This document shows, piece after piece, positions 42,053 through 54,500 of a DNA stretch of 64,000 nt. Position 1 is the first letter of the stretch. Each line of letters starts with the position of its first letter. The notes beneath the pieces were generated by a model. The model saw nothing but the letters and a program-made list of their open reading frames with translations. It ran no database searches and was not told the DNA's origin. This DNA is from Gerris lacustris (Eukaryota; Arthropoda; Insecta; Hemiptera; Gerridae), in the NCBI GenBank assembly GCA_951217055.1, contig OX578280.1:33547128-33611127 (forward strand), in the 5' to 3' direction. The translations under genes and the position numbers were made by a program.

Positions 42053-42247
42053 TTAGTTACAATTCGCTGAAAGATATTCTTCTGTGATTTCTCTCAATCT
42101 AGAGCTATAATATTGAACATTTAACACCAAAATACTGTTTCTACAAAAAGTGGATTCATCCAACTGCACAGAAAATTTACTGTTTCGCAATTCATAAATT
42201 AAGGATTTTTTAGTATCTTCAATCATTTCATCCACACGACGTTGCAT
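42053..42247 (-). pseudogene. hAT transposase fragment (ZBED5/FAM200-like)
   Basis: A 64-codon frame reads RRVDEMIEDTKKSLIYELRN followed by SKFSVQLDEST, which matches the start of the catalytic region of hAT transposases of the ZBED5/FAM200 type, including the QLDEST motif. Only this fragment is open. Sequence around 42600-42642 ends in CCTGGGAACCCCTG, like the inverse of a hAT terminal repeat, so 42642 may be one end of the element. No matching left end was found. Confidence 0.6.
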
Positions 42248-42679
42248 GGAGAAATAGCTGTGCAGAATAAATACAACGAAACAGTCTCTCCACGGAAAAT
42301 TTGTTTATTTATCAAAATTATTTGTGCAGACTTGTGATACTTGTGACTTTTGACAGTTTTTTACTGGTGGGCGATATTATTTTTTTTTCACCTTACTGGT
42401 GGGCGATATTATTTTTTTCACCAGTGGTATGTGGTTATCCGGGTTTTGCAATTAACAAAGAAATATTGTGAGGTTTCTAATCCACTAGCATTATTTACAG
42501 AAGTTGACGGCCTAAGAAATGATTTAACTTCAGCTTAATTTATCAACGACCCCCAATAGACCACTGGAATACTATAGACTATAGACCTTCTTTAAATTTC
42601 CATAGACCCCCAAGGGGTCCACCTGGAACCTGGGAACCCCTGGCTAGACACTTCGGAGCAGTTTCATTGCGATAAGACA

Positions 42680-42870
42680 ATAAAATGTATAAAATTGCTT
42701 CTGATTCACGTCATTATAATAAATTGCTTATGAGCGTTATAGCTGAAACAAACTTTTAAATGGCCACCATCTTGATACGGCTGAGCCGATTATGCTGTTA
42801 ACGAACTTTTTTTTGTTAAATTGCCTACGGACCCCATTGTGTGTGCTGGTAGCACATACTTGGCCAATTT
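42680..42870 (+). repeat. dispersed repeat family 4 (ATGGTCGCCATCTTGATACGG family)
   Basis: Shares ACAAACTTTTAAATGG, GCCATCTTGATACGGCT, TTAACGAAC and TACTTGGCCAATTTA with 33110-33300 (+) and 39415-39575 (-). No coding. Confidence 0.7.
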
Positions 42871-43224
42871 ATTATATTGATGAATCCTATTACTCCATTT
42901 TTAAAGGGGAAACTCCGGACCCCCTTCTATAGGGGGGGGGGGGGGAGAGAGGGTAGGTTGTAGTTCAAGCACCTCAATTTCTAGAAATCAAGCACTGTAT
43001 ATATCTGTTTGACTCCAGAGAGTTAGAACACTCCTAAAAAATGTATATATAAACAAAAGGGTAAGTTTTGAGATGGCTCTTAGCCATTTTTTATATCGAG
43101 AGAATTTAATTATGATGGAAGCTCCAACCCTCGTTTTTAAGAATCAGGCTTTTATGACTTTTATCACTTCAAAGTTGTGAATTTAGAATCATAGAATCTT
43201 GGTGTATACTATTTTTCGAATACA

Positions 43225-43745
43225 TATTATATTATATATATTATTATTATTATTATTATTATTTATTAATGTTGGTGTGTTGAACTACAAAGGTAAAATA
43301 CACTCATTCAATTTTTAAACTACACAGCGTTATAACAATTATTATAAAAATACAAAATACTGATTAATTTAGATGTCTTTGTAAAGGTCTGCTTCTTGTA
43401 AGTAAAGTATCAGTTTAGTTAATTCGGCCTGGTTGCCAGCTAGAATCTCGGGTAAAAATCTCGGGTCACGTGTGTTTCTCAGTTGCTCTAGTTGTTGGCA
43501 GTCAGTCAGGAGATGTGCTACCGTCACATAGTCTACATCTTAGTCTTACCTTATCTCTAGCAAACAAGTAGCTGTAAGTTAATGTAGTATGTCCTATTCT
43601 CCGACTACTTGAGTACTGTCTCTTCAAGTATGTTTTTCGTATATGAAGAGTTCCAGTTAGCAATTAGATGGTTTATGCGTATCAGTTTCTTTATGGGTAA
43701 TCCATCAGTTATTGTTTGTTTCGGCAATATGTCCGCAGTCTCGAG
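43225..43745 (-). pseudogene. non-LTR retrotransposon 3' end, RNase H/C-terminal remnant with (AAT)n tail
   Basis: In broken minus-strand frames one reads RRIGHTTLTYSYLFARD, VTVAHLLTDCQQLEQLRN and LYLQEADLYKDI, then a stop at 43369. These are hallmarks of the RNase H and zinc-knuckle-like C-terminus of I/Jockey-type elements. A (TTA)n tract at about 43237-43266 is the inverse of an (AAT)n 3' tail, which fits the I group. Several frameshifts and stops show that it is dead and 5' truncated. Confidence 0.6.
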
Positions 43746-44995
43746 ATATTTTTTCTACAACACGAAGGATGATGAAGTGATGGTGTGAATGGTGCAATCC
43801 ATGATTTCATCGTTTTTAGGAAAATATAATGCCCTTTGATTTACTAAGAGAAAAACTTAAATCTGTTCTATTCACCCACTCAATGTTAATGGCTTGCTGT
43901 ATCACAGCTAAAGATTTTCCAGGCCTTTTGATCTAAAAAGTATTGTCATATCATCTACGAACAGAAGTGCGGCAAGTCAGTAAATTGTTAGTTTGGTTGG
44001 TCGCTTGTAGCTGAATGTATAAAAAGAAATAGTCCTATATGTTTTATTCTAAATCACATATCAGACTAAATTGATGATTCGTCGCGCGTACGGGCACATA
44101 CGTGAGGTCCGAGGAGTTGATTTCACATAGCGAGTTTATTGTTGACCAATTCGGACAGCGAGCCGGGCACTTCACACGGTATTTCTTTATGTAATTTAAT
44201 CCCCTTGTGCAATGGGGCTTTAGCATACTTTTTTTGGTACATGGTCGACTTAAAGAGGGTAAAAAGACTTTAGTACATAGAATTTATATTCGAAATGCAT
44301 AGATTTTTATATAATGCACAAAGTACTTACTTATAAAGTAATGCCAAATCCTCTGCATTTTGGCAAAGATCCACCGATAAAATAACCATATTGTGAAATT
44401 TCGGCCTTTCTTGTTATTTATTTACAAATTTCAAACAATAAAAGTAAAAGTTACATAAAGGTGAAACCTCGTAGGGAATGAGAACTGTCATTTATAAAAA
44501 TATATGTTGCACCTAGACTTCGAAGACAACACGCTAATGAAAAGAGTAACGTGACAATTGTCCAATGTAATTTTACTTGGAAAGTGTTCAGCTCAGCACT
44601 TCCTTGATAATATTCTAAAAAAATAGTCAAAGTCTGTTCAGGGTTTGTTATCAGAAGTTATAAAACAAAAAGGAGCTTGGTAATGGATTATTTCTTTTTT
44701 AAAGTATCGGTGACCTTTCGAGTAGAAAAAGTTTATTAAATTTAGGTACACCTTTATGAGAGGACACTAATGAGAGTTAGGTTAACTTTATAACGTTTCA
44801 AATAAAGAGATAGTTTATTAAGAAGTTATTAGAACACCTTTAACACCAATCTGACGCTAATTATTCATGGACCACTCAAAAAAAAAAAAAATCTGTGCTG
44901 ATCCCTGTTCGTAAAAATTGCGATTTTTGTTGTAAGTTGGTAAGCCGTGGCAAGGGGCTTAATTTTATTAAAAAAAAAAAAAAATAAATAATAAT

Positions 44996-45168
44996 AATCA
45001 ATAACTATATGGGAGACATACAGAGAAAAATAGACCCCCGCACCGGGACTTGAACCACGGGTCCTTCTATTAATCCGTTACAGGTGCTCTTACGGATTAA
45101 TAGGAGGACCCGTGGTTCAAGTCCCGGTGCGGGGGTCTATTTTTCTCTGGAAGTCTCCCGTAGTTATT
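44996..45168. repeat. palindrome of tRNA-like 3' halves
   Basis: Two inverted arms of about 80 bp, each ending in a tRNA T-arm/B-box-like segment (GTGGTTCAAGTCCCGGTGC). The block is read on the plus strand at about 45111-45130 and on the minus strand at about 45041-45060. No full tRNA cloverleaf can be built because the D-arm half is missing. It is inserted within a copy of the CCGTTAAGCCCGTGG repeat family. Confidence 0.7.
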
Positions 45169-46081
45169 AATAATTATAATTTGATTAAAAGTAAAATTTA
45201 ATCTTTCCGTAGTATGAATACTACCAAAAACTTAAAAATTTGAATAAATAATACATAAGTAAATTAATTTAGAAATCTATTTAGATATGTTATTATATCT
45301 ATTTGAAGACCAACAAATCAAAACAAACATTTTTTATTGGAATAAATGTTGTTGCCTTAGCTTAGAAATAAATCATTTCAATGTGAGTCGTCACCGTCGG
45401 GACACTACTAGATTATTAAATGATACCATTGCGCTGACGAGCATATTGGAGAACGGGCCTGATAATATTTTATGTCTCCTGATGTATCCATAATCAACAT
45501 TAGTAAATCAAGATGTTTTTGTTCAGTGAAAATTCGTTAAGTAAAAATGATCAGAACTTTGAAATGAAATTATTATTTCTCTATTTCATAACTTTTGTGA
45601 ATATCCATACACTATATATATGCTTGGATTTAGAAAATAACAATAACAGAACTAATATTTGAAAAATCTATAAATTTTTAGTCCAACCATAAAAATAAAA
45701 TGTACACAAATCATGATTTACATTTCAAATAGCCCTAAAAAGGTTTACAATTTAACTTTTCATATTAATTTCGAGTCCGTTTTTTCCGCACTTTTTTGAA
45801 CACTTATAGCTCAGCATCTGTAATAGATAGAGATATGGGGTTTGCGGGGTCTGAAAACTACATTCTTTCACTTTAAATTTCACATCTAAAAACTATTGGG
45901 TGAAAGCCATGCAATGACGGTTTGAAATAGGGTCTTAAAAAAGGTCGTTGTCCGGGTAGTAATCGTTGTTTGGTCTTAAAGTTTTGATAGAATAAATTAC
46001 CATATGGTAGAGGGGGGGGGGGGGGGGGGGGGGTCTTTGTAGGCAAGTGGTAGGAGTCCCTCAGTGTTATAATATAACAAA

Positions 46082-46249
46082 CATTGAAGATGTGTTAAGC
46101 ACAATGTTGCCTGAAGTCTGGGCAATTCTCTTGCAAGTATTGAATTATTTGCAAGGAGCGATGGGGCGGGGCACTATTTTTGCATAAACGTGTAATTTAG
46201 CATTTGATCTTCAATTTCAGGCAACATTGTGCTTAACACATCTTCAATC
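46082..46249. repeat. inverted repeat, ~34-bp arms
   Basis: Arms 46082-46115 and 46216-46249 (containing GATGTGTTAAGCACAATG and its inverse) enclose about 100 bp that is relatively GC-rich in places. No product is recognised. Confidence 0.75.
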
Positions 46250-47234
46250 TTGAGTTCTAATGATAAAATTAAAATGAATTAGTAAATTCGAAAATATAGG
46301 CAGTAAGGTCTTTAGTGTATATTATAGAATCATCCCAAAGCATTAAAAGTGTTGAATTTCTGCCCATCATCAAATTGAGAGAAAATATGAAAGTAGAAAA
46401 TCTGAAGATTCGAAATTCTGTAACTTTCCATACTCGAAATAAATATAGCACATTAGGTTTAACCCGCAATTCACGCCAGAATTCCTGGTTTGGTGTTCTT
46501 AAATAATGTAAGATTATTATAGCCAGCCAGAAAAATGATTCAATAAGATTTTAAGAAATAGCTCTTGTTTAATCTGAACTTTCTGAGTAAACTATAGTTA
46601 TATTAGATGAACAATATACTATTTTTTTATGAATTGTGTCAATGTTTATAAGTATTTTCTCATTTTTACAGTTCATTCAAAGTTGCCACAAAAGTCCAAT
46701 TTTTCCTCTCTTCTAAAGTGATTTAAATCTACAATTTGAAAATGTAAAATTATTCACACAGTTCAAGTTTAGCACCTGGTCAATGAAAATGTTAAAATAA
46801 ACAATTTAAATGTAATTTCCTCTAAACTCACTATCCCCTAAACTTATTTTTAGGGGTTTCAAAATCCCTTGAATAGACTTGGTCTACAAGTTGCCTAACA
46901 GCCACAAGATCTATACTAGCCACAGTGCTGTGACCAGGCCCGGATTTTAAGTGAATGGCGCTCTGGGCTGCTCTCAGCTTTGGCCCCGTGACAGGAATTA
47001 TCCGCCATTTTGGATTTGAACAGCTGATAATTTTGAACGATCTTTAATACTAGAAAGTTTCATGTTTTTATCTCTTTTGATTCAAAAGTTATTGGAACTG
47101 TACAGAGTGACAGACAGACAGACAGAAACAGGAACGAAATTATAAGGGTTTCTTTTTTTGGTTTTAACCCTAAAAATCAGTAAATTACTCCGAGTAGTGT
47201 ATTATTTTATTAAAAAATAGAAAAAGGTAGAGAA

Positions 47235-47520
47235 TAACAGTCGTTTTGGGTCAACACTGCATGGTACAGTGGTATAGCAGTAACAAGATCAATGGTGTCA
47301 ACCATTAATAGATTGAGAGCCAATCACGGCATATGTAATTTTTATTTATACAAGATTCGCCCAAACTTCGCTGTGTACAGAATGCGGTGTAGAGGAGGAT
47401 CTTGAGCATATTATGATCCAAAAAAGCTCAATTGTAATAAAATCATTCAACAACCTTTCGCATATAAATCACTATTGCACATTATACAGGAATGCATGTA
47501 CCAGTTAATCTATACATGCG
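47235..47520 (+). pseudogene. non-LTR retrotransposon C-terminal remnant
   Basis: The plus strand reads STINRLRANHGICNFYLYKI, then after a frameshift CTECGVEEDLEHIM. This matches the segment with the RLR-GH and C-x-C...H signatures near the C-terminus of reverse-transcriptase ORFs in R1/Jockey-like elements. The fragment is short, and no 3' tail is seen. Confidence 0.5.
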
Positions 47521-48225
47521 TATCAGACATTAATATCAAAATTTACAAATATGAGAAGTAATTAAAAGAAAATAAATATAATAAATGACTAAATAGAAAA
47601 TATTATTAAGTATTGGATGCGAGAAAAAACTAAGTACATTATTTACTTCAAGGTCATCATTGGCATTGGCTGTATTTTTTTTTTTTTTTAACAAATTCTT
47701 TATTGGCATAAGTAACAAAAAAAATATTTGTGTTTACCGGAGCCATAATGTTATTTTGAGAGAGGTTATTTTGTGCCTTTTTTTAATTTTGATATTTTGT
47801 AAGGGATTGGAGCTTTTTAATCAAATTTGGGGAAGGGTAATATGGACAATTTTGGAGTATATATTTATATAATTTTTTTATTTTTTTTATTTTTCTAAAC
47901 GGAAGTTTTTGATTGGATTTTTGTTAGGGTTGTTTGCAGGTATTTAATGGCATTGGCTGTAAGGCCAATGAGTGACATTTGCCTTCAGAGTATATTACAC
48001 TTTTTTTTTTTTTATTTATTGTTTGTAAAAAAAAGTTGTCTTGGAAAATGTTGCGCCCCTCAAAATCTGGCGCCCTGGCCCTGCTCTGTGACCTCTGCCA
48101 ATTTCTTTAACTGCCTCTAGGATTCTTCATTTCTTAATGATTGCATTATCATTGGAGAGTGGTACCTACTAGGATTAACAAACCTTTACAAAATCACACT
48201 TAATTTCATTTTGGTCGGATGATTT

Positions 48226-48605
48226 GCTCAAGATAACTGAGGCATTAACTTCATCCCTTCACTTTGGCTCTTCTTTCTTAAAAGGTCCCCAGTAGGTCTT
48301 TGCTATAATCTGGTTTGATTCCTGACTCCTGCAAGGGGTGCTCAGCGTTTTGATATGTGGGACAGCGTACATCTGACTACCAGTAACTTCTGATATTTTG
48401 TCTGTGAGTAAAGCAGCTCAAGATAACTGAGGCATTAACTTCATCCCTTCACTTTGGCTCTTCTTTCTTAAAAGGTCCCCAGTAGGTCTTTGCTATAATC
48501 TGGTTTGATTCCTGACTCCTGCAAGGGGTGCTCAGCGTTTTGATATGTGGGGCAGCGTACATCTGACTACCAGTAACTTCTGATATTTTGTCTGTGAGTA
48601 AAGCA
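48226..48605. repeat. 190-bp direct tandem duplication
   Basis: Copies 48226-48415 and 48416-48605 appear to differ at a single base (GGGACAGCG against GGGGCAGCG). They abut the left end of the 48640-49880 palindrome. The near identity indicates a recent event. No gene is recognised in the unit. Confidence 0.9.
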
Positions 48606-48639
48606 ATTTTTGTGAGGTCATTTTCATTACTAACAGAAT

Positions 48640-49880
48640 AGTCCAGGCAAATTAGTAAAAAAAAACAAAAAAACAGCAAATGGAGGAAATAATTTATAAA
48701 GTTTTGAAACTTTGTGAAAACACTCTTAAGGGGTGTAATAGTAAGAAACAGTAAAGTCCCCCCCCCTCCCCCTTCTTATAGTCCAAAATTTACTTTTTTT
48801 TTTGTTTTTTTTACGCAAAACGGTATATTTTTTTTAAGATAAGTGTTATTACCAAAAATGTTTCTCACATAATTCTGCACAAAAAAGGTCCTATGCATGA
48901 TTGAAGTGCGACACACCGTTTTCGAGATATTGTAGTTGGAAAAAGATAAAACTTTTTTTTGCGAACCAACATATCTTAAAAACAACACATCCAATTTTAA
49001 TGAAATTTGGATGGTAGGTCATACTTAGCCCATTGTTGATCCCATATAAGTTTCAACCTTCTGCGCCTATTATTTTATCCCCCACATGCGCACAAACAAA
49101 CATTTATTTAGACCTATATCTTCAAAAGCACTCAACTAATTATTATTGAATTTGGATGGTTTTTCGAATGTAGCCCACAAATAACTCCAAATTAATTTCA
49201 TCCTTCTGCGCTATTTACATTTTGATAAATTGATACTTTAATTCATAATAGACAGACAACAAATTTATTGACAGACAGACAGAAAGGGAACCAATTTAAA
49301 AAATGTAATGAGCGCAGACGGTTGAAGTTAATCTGCGGGCTACATTCGAAAAACCATCCAAATTCCATAATAATAAGTTGAGTACTTTTGAAGATATAGG
49401 TCTAAATAAATGTTTGTTTGTGCGCATGTGGGGGATAAAATAATAGGCGCAGAAGGTTGAAACTTATATGGGATCAACAATGGGCTAAGTATGACCTACC
49501 ATCCAAATTTCATTAAAATTGGATGTGTTGTTTTTAAGATATGTTGGTTCGCAAAAATACGTTTTATCTTGTTCCAACTACAATATCTCGAAAACGGTAA
49601 GTCTCACTTCAGACATGCATAGGACCTTTTTTGTGCAGAGTTATGTGAGAAATATTTTTGGTAAAAACACTTCTCTTCAAAAAATAAACAGTTTTGAGTA
49701 AAAAGCGAAAAATAAGTAAATTTTAGACTTTAAGAAGGGGGGAGGGAGGGGGACCCCCCCCCCCCCCCCCAGGAGGGTGAACTTTACTGTTTCTTACTAC
49801 TACACCTCTTAAGAGTGTTTTCACAAAGTTTCAAAACTTTATAAATTATTTCCCCTATTATTCCTTATTTCCCTGGACTA
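48640..49880. repeat. 1.2-kb palindrome with short loop
   Basis: Inverted arms about 48640-49230 and 49285-49880, diverged by scattered substitutions and small indels (paired coordinates sum to 98513-98519). Each arm has one half of a dispersed repeat (TGTGCGCATGTGGGGGATAA, ATGTTGGTTCGCAAAAA) plus a C/G-rich run. The related short open frames in both arms, starting MDVLFLRYVGSQK, follow from this symmetry and are not evidence of a gene. Confidence 0.85.
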
Positions 49881-51528
49881 GAAAGTATTGCTTGTATTTG
49901 AGAAGGCAATCTCAGTAACACGAGTGAACACAAAAATTGATCAGTTACTTTAGAACCTACAAATTTCTTTTTAGTAGGCTCGGTTTATCATTGTTACAAT
50001 TGTTGAGGACTTTTTAGTGTTTTGCATGCTTCATCTCGTGATGAATGTTGGAATTATGGTTAAAATTTCCATATCTAAAGCTCCTGCAATATGGTAGAAT
50101 TTAGTTTCATCTTCTTTAATTCCAAATTTATAAATTGTAATTCTATCTATACACATCAAAGTGGGGATTTTGTTTTCCAAAATGGGTGGGATTTTGACTG
50201 ATACTCAATTTACATACGGTTGGTTTGTCTTTACAGTTGCAGAAGGAACTTTAACCCTCGGGTGCACATGGTCTAATACAGAGACAAGGAGGCGCGGACC
50301 CCTGATAGGACTTAATCTGTTTTATAAGCCCCCACTACAGGTAAAATAAATATAAACTTGAAATCATTTTAGCAAAATATTATAAAACATATTTAAATTG
50401 TTAATAAGCACAAAATTAGTCAGTCTCAATTATAATTTTTTAAATTTTTCTGTATATTTTTATTATTTTATTTTTAAATTAAGGTACAATATTAATTTAT
50501 TGTGTATTATATGTATAAATTTCACTAAAATTAGGCACAGAATTGAAGTATAATCACGTACGATATCAAACAGTGACTGATTCTCTTGATAAAAGCAAGA
50601 AATTTAGCTAGAAAAATCCTTACCTTCCTATCACACCCGCATCTATCTCAATTTCACAGTTATACCTCAAATTTAGGCCTCACAGGACCGCGCGTTCCCG
50701 ATGGTTAAGATGTATCAATATCGTTGAGATTAACAGGGTTTGTTTTGGTAACTTTTTCAGATATATTTTTGATTTTTTTTTAAATGCAATATTAGGTGTC
50801 AAAATTTAAACACTCAAGGGTAGAATTTTTATTTATATTTGAATATTTTTACTCACAAGTCACCACTTAGGACATAAATATAAAATCATTAAGTAATTTA
50901 ATTATGTCCACAACTACACAAATACAACTGATTTAATTATGAAATAAATAAATGTGTATAAAATTGATCTATGTAATTTGTCAATACATTAATGACAAAT
51001 GAATAGATCTGCCACAAACCTTAGTCCTTCACAGGAGTAGCACTATTGATTATTATTATTTTTTATTGTTATTACATCAACTCCCCCCCCCCCCCCCCCC
51101 CCCCTTTGAAGATGGAAGGATTGGTTTGTAAGAGCTCTGCAACAAACCATCAACTTTGAACTCTCAATAATTGATATGCTCGCACTTCTTCCTGCCTATA
51201 TTTCATTAGTGAAACAAGTAATTAAAATTTTCCCCGTTTTTATGTAGCTTAAATTTCTGATTATGCACCTGTTCCTTGTGATGAACATATTATGACATAT
51301 TCCAGTCAAAAGGTTAACTATTATATACAAACTGATTTTAACATTAACAAGTGTAGTACATCAATTTATTATGAATATTAAATTAAAAAATGTTGTCGAT
51401 TACTATTTATTATATGTATAAAAATTTAACACAGAGCAACAATAATAAAATAATGATAATTAAATTTTAGAAGCAATAAATCAGAAATGATTGTTAATAT
51501 GATATTTATATACAGTAAATAATACATC

Positions 51529-54500
51529 TTAGCTTGGGTTACAAGAAGGTATTTCCCCTTCATCAATAACTTTTGCTTTTTCAATTTCAGTCATTATTTC
51601 TTTGTCCATTTTGATCACCTCTGGAGGCTTCTTGTACTAAAAAAAATAAAAAAGTTAAAATTAATCATCAAGAAAAAATTATTCAATTTATGAGAATAAA
51701 AAAAGGTATGATTTTACATAAAAGGGTAAAATATTAATTAATGAAACATTTTAAATACTGAATTGATTTATTAAACAAAGCTAGGCATAAATATGATCAA
51801 AAAGGCTAACTTGTCCAAAAAGAGTTGCAAAAAACAAGTAAAAAAGTCTATTGAAAAATAAAAACCAAGATGCTATCATAAAGTGTTACAGAATAAAAAT
51901 CCTTTTTAAGGCATAAAAAATTATTATTACAACAAATCTATTTTTAATTTGGCTATACTTCTAAACTCATTTAATCAATTATTAAACATAAATTTGACAT
52001 TTGCTTGGTACTCAGATTATGATAGCATTCAAAAATGTTCAAGAAGAGATAGGGTTAGGTGCTGCATTATCACAAAGATTCAAAAATAGACTCCAAACGC
52101 CCACAACTATTATTAAAATAATTATTAAAATAATGCTATACTAAATACGTTAATTATTGGTTAAACTGGTTTATAGTTAAATCAGTTTATAACCTGATTC
52201 AAAATAAACAAAGATGGTAATGTGTCCCAATCTAATGTTGTGAGCATGCACAGTACAATTTTTTTCTCCGATTTCTCTTATCTCCATGGGGTCACTTTTT
52301 TGCCTATAACCCCTACCTCACGTTCCATCCCCTTTATTTAACATCCTTGGTTTTACCTTAAACTGTTTAGATTGCTCTGAGGCCATATCCCAAGCAAATA
52401 GGATAGTGAAATGCATAATGCATTTTGTCAACTTTTTCCTTGTTTTTCTTATTTTATTTATTATTTATTTATTTTAATATTTGCCGTTTTTTAATGAGAA
52501 TGAGTAAAACATTCAAATTTAGTCCTAAAATGCCCATTTTTTGTATGCCCCAATCATTTATTATTATTATTTATTTAACTGGAGAGCTTTCTGTGCAAAT
52601 GAGAATTTTAATGTAGTATCCATGCAATATAACATTCCATCTTCATAAAAAAATCATCTTAACATTGTTAGGTAATTAGGTATTATTGAAACATAAATTG
52701 TAAATAACTGTTTTAATTTTAATTTATAGCAGAGCTAATAATCATAAAAATAGAAAAGGGAAATTCATTTAAAAATAAATAATTCTATTTTTAATCCACA
52801 CCAGCATATTTGCTTCTAAGACTCAATCAATTAAATTGAACTTATAAATACTTACAGTTATGATAAGTGTGTTATATTTATGAGCTAGTGATATGGCTGC
52901 CTGATCAGGTTCGACATTCGCCCTTTCCAGATCTATTAATGGTATTATCTTATAGTATTTTTTATTTTCTGTTCTTACTACAAGACTCATCTTGTCTTGA
53001 TCAGCTGTAACTGAGTATATGGGTAAAGGATATGGTAGATTTCTAATCCTCCATTCTAAGTTTTGTTTTGTCACACGCTTTACAATATATGGCTGAAACA
53101 TAAAAAAATAAAAATAATGTAGAATTTTCAATAGTTAAATAATAAATAATATTATAAATATCATTAAAATAATAAAAATCAAATAAATGTAGAAATCATA
53201 CTTAACATCTCAAGTTTGAATGATCATGTAACTATTTCACATTTACCAGTAGTGTTAAAAATGATTACTAAGAGCATTAGTGTTGGGTAATGTTGATAAA
53301 AAAAAAAATACTCATTTTCTCCATTTCATGGAAAAACATTGAATCAGGAAATGTTTTTGGGCTTGAATCCACTTGTCGACATTTCATTGTTATTCTATGT
53401 AGTAGAAAAAATCAGTATACATTTGTCTAATTGATATTATGGTAGATGGATCTTAAGGTGTGAAATTATAAAACATTAATTTATTTTGATTACCATTTGG
53501 TTCGCTAGGAGCACTGATATAATTTTTATATAAAATTTAGAACTTCTAACGGCCAAATAATAGTACTACAATGAGTGGAAGTGAAAACCAAGCCTCCTAC
53601 TATATTCTAACTTCCTGGCACGATATTTAAAAGCGTCACATTTTTCATGTCGTTTTTACTTTCTCATATAAAGAGAAAGTACTGTGATGGCGTGAAAATT
53701 CGATTTTGAGATTTTGATGGATTTACACGTTTTGAGGTTCCCTGAGTCCAAAAAAGTGGTTTTTAAAAAATGTCAGTCTGTCGTCTGTGCAGACGCCTGG
53801 AGCCTAAACATCTTGGCCGATTTTGACGAAATTTGGCATACATGTTCAGAAAAATCATACCCCGAGGCGAAATCGAGAAATGAATTTTAGCTCCAAATTT
53901 AGGGGCGCTACTCCCCAAAAACTCTGAAAAAACGGGAAAAAAATTATTTCTTGAAAACAGTTCCGACGATTTTGATTAAAAAATTCTGAAATATAGTCCA
54001 TTTAAATACGAATCCAACAATATAAGCCGTTTTCCCGGGAAAAATATAGTTCCTGAGAAAACCGATTTTTTGAGTTGTACCCCAGAGCTAAAACGTATCC
54101 ATGTTAAAATTTTCTAGGAAAAAAAGAGCTTTATATATTCCTTGGGCCTTTTTATTAAAAAAAAAAAAAATAAATAAAAAAAAAAATAAATAAATAAATA
54201 AATACTACTAAATAGAAATTATAATGCCATAAGAGAAAACATACTTATAATTCTGTAAGTATTTTGACACACAGAAAGAATACTGGCACATTAAAAATAT
54301 ACTAATATAGAGAACAAATGCTGTCAAAAGTATTACTGATTTACAGAAAAAAATCTAATATACAGAAAATATAATAATTATACATCAAAAGTTAAATGAT
54401 ATTCACAGATAGTACAAGACGTAAAGTGCGTCTCAAACTTAATTGTTTCAGCAAGGAGTTTATGAATAATTTAAGAGAAAGTTTGCTAATGCAGAGAAAT

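Larger units (their letters stand above)
26944..51528. other. 25-kb repeat-rich region without a supported intact gene
   Basis: Apart from the listed transposon remnants, foldbacks and repeat copies, I see no conserved protein. The stretches 29000-32400, 36400-37700 and 50150-51500 look like unique AT-rich sequence without coding signal. A frame at 50161-50349 has average composition and no recognised match. Confidence 0.6.

Noticed and set aside
45041..45132. Candidate true tRNA genes
   Set aside because: Only T-arm halves are present; no acceptor, D or anticodon stems can be paired.
48776..49701. Two similar short proteins starting MDVLFLRYVGSQK on opposite strands
   Set aside because: They are mirror images produced by the 1.2-kb palindrome and lie in non-coding dispersed repeat.
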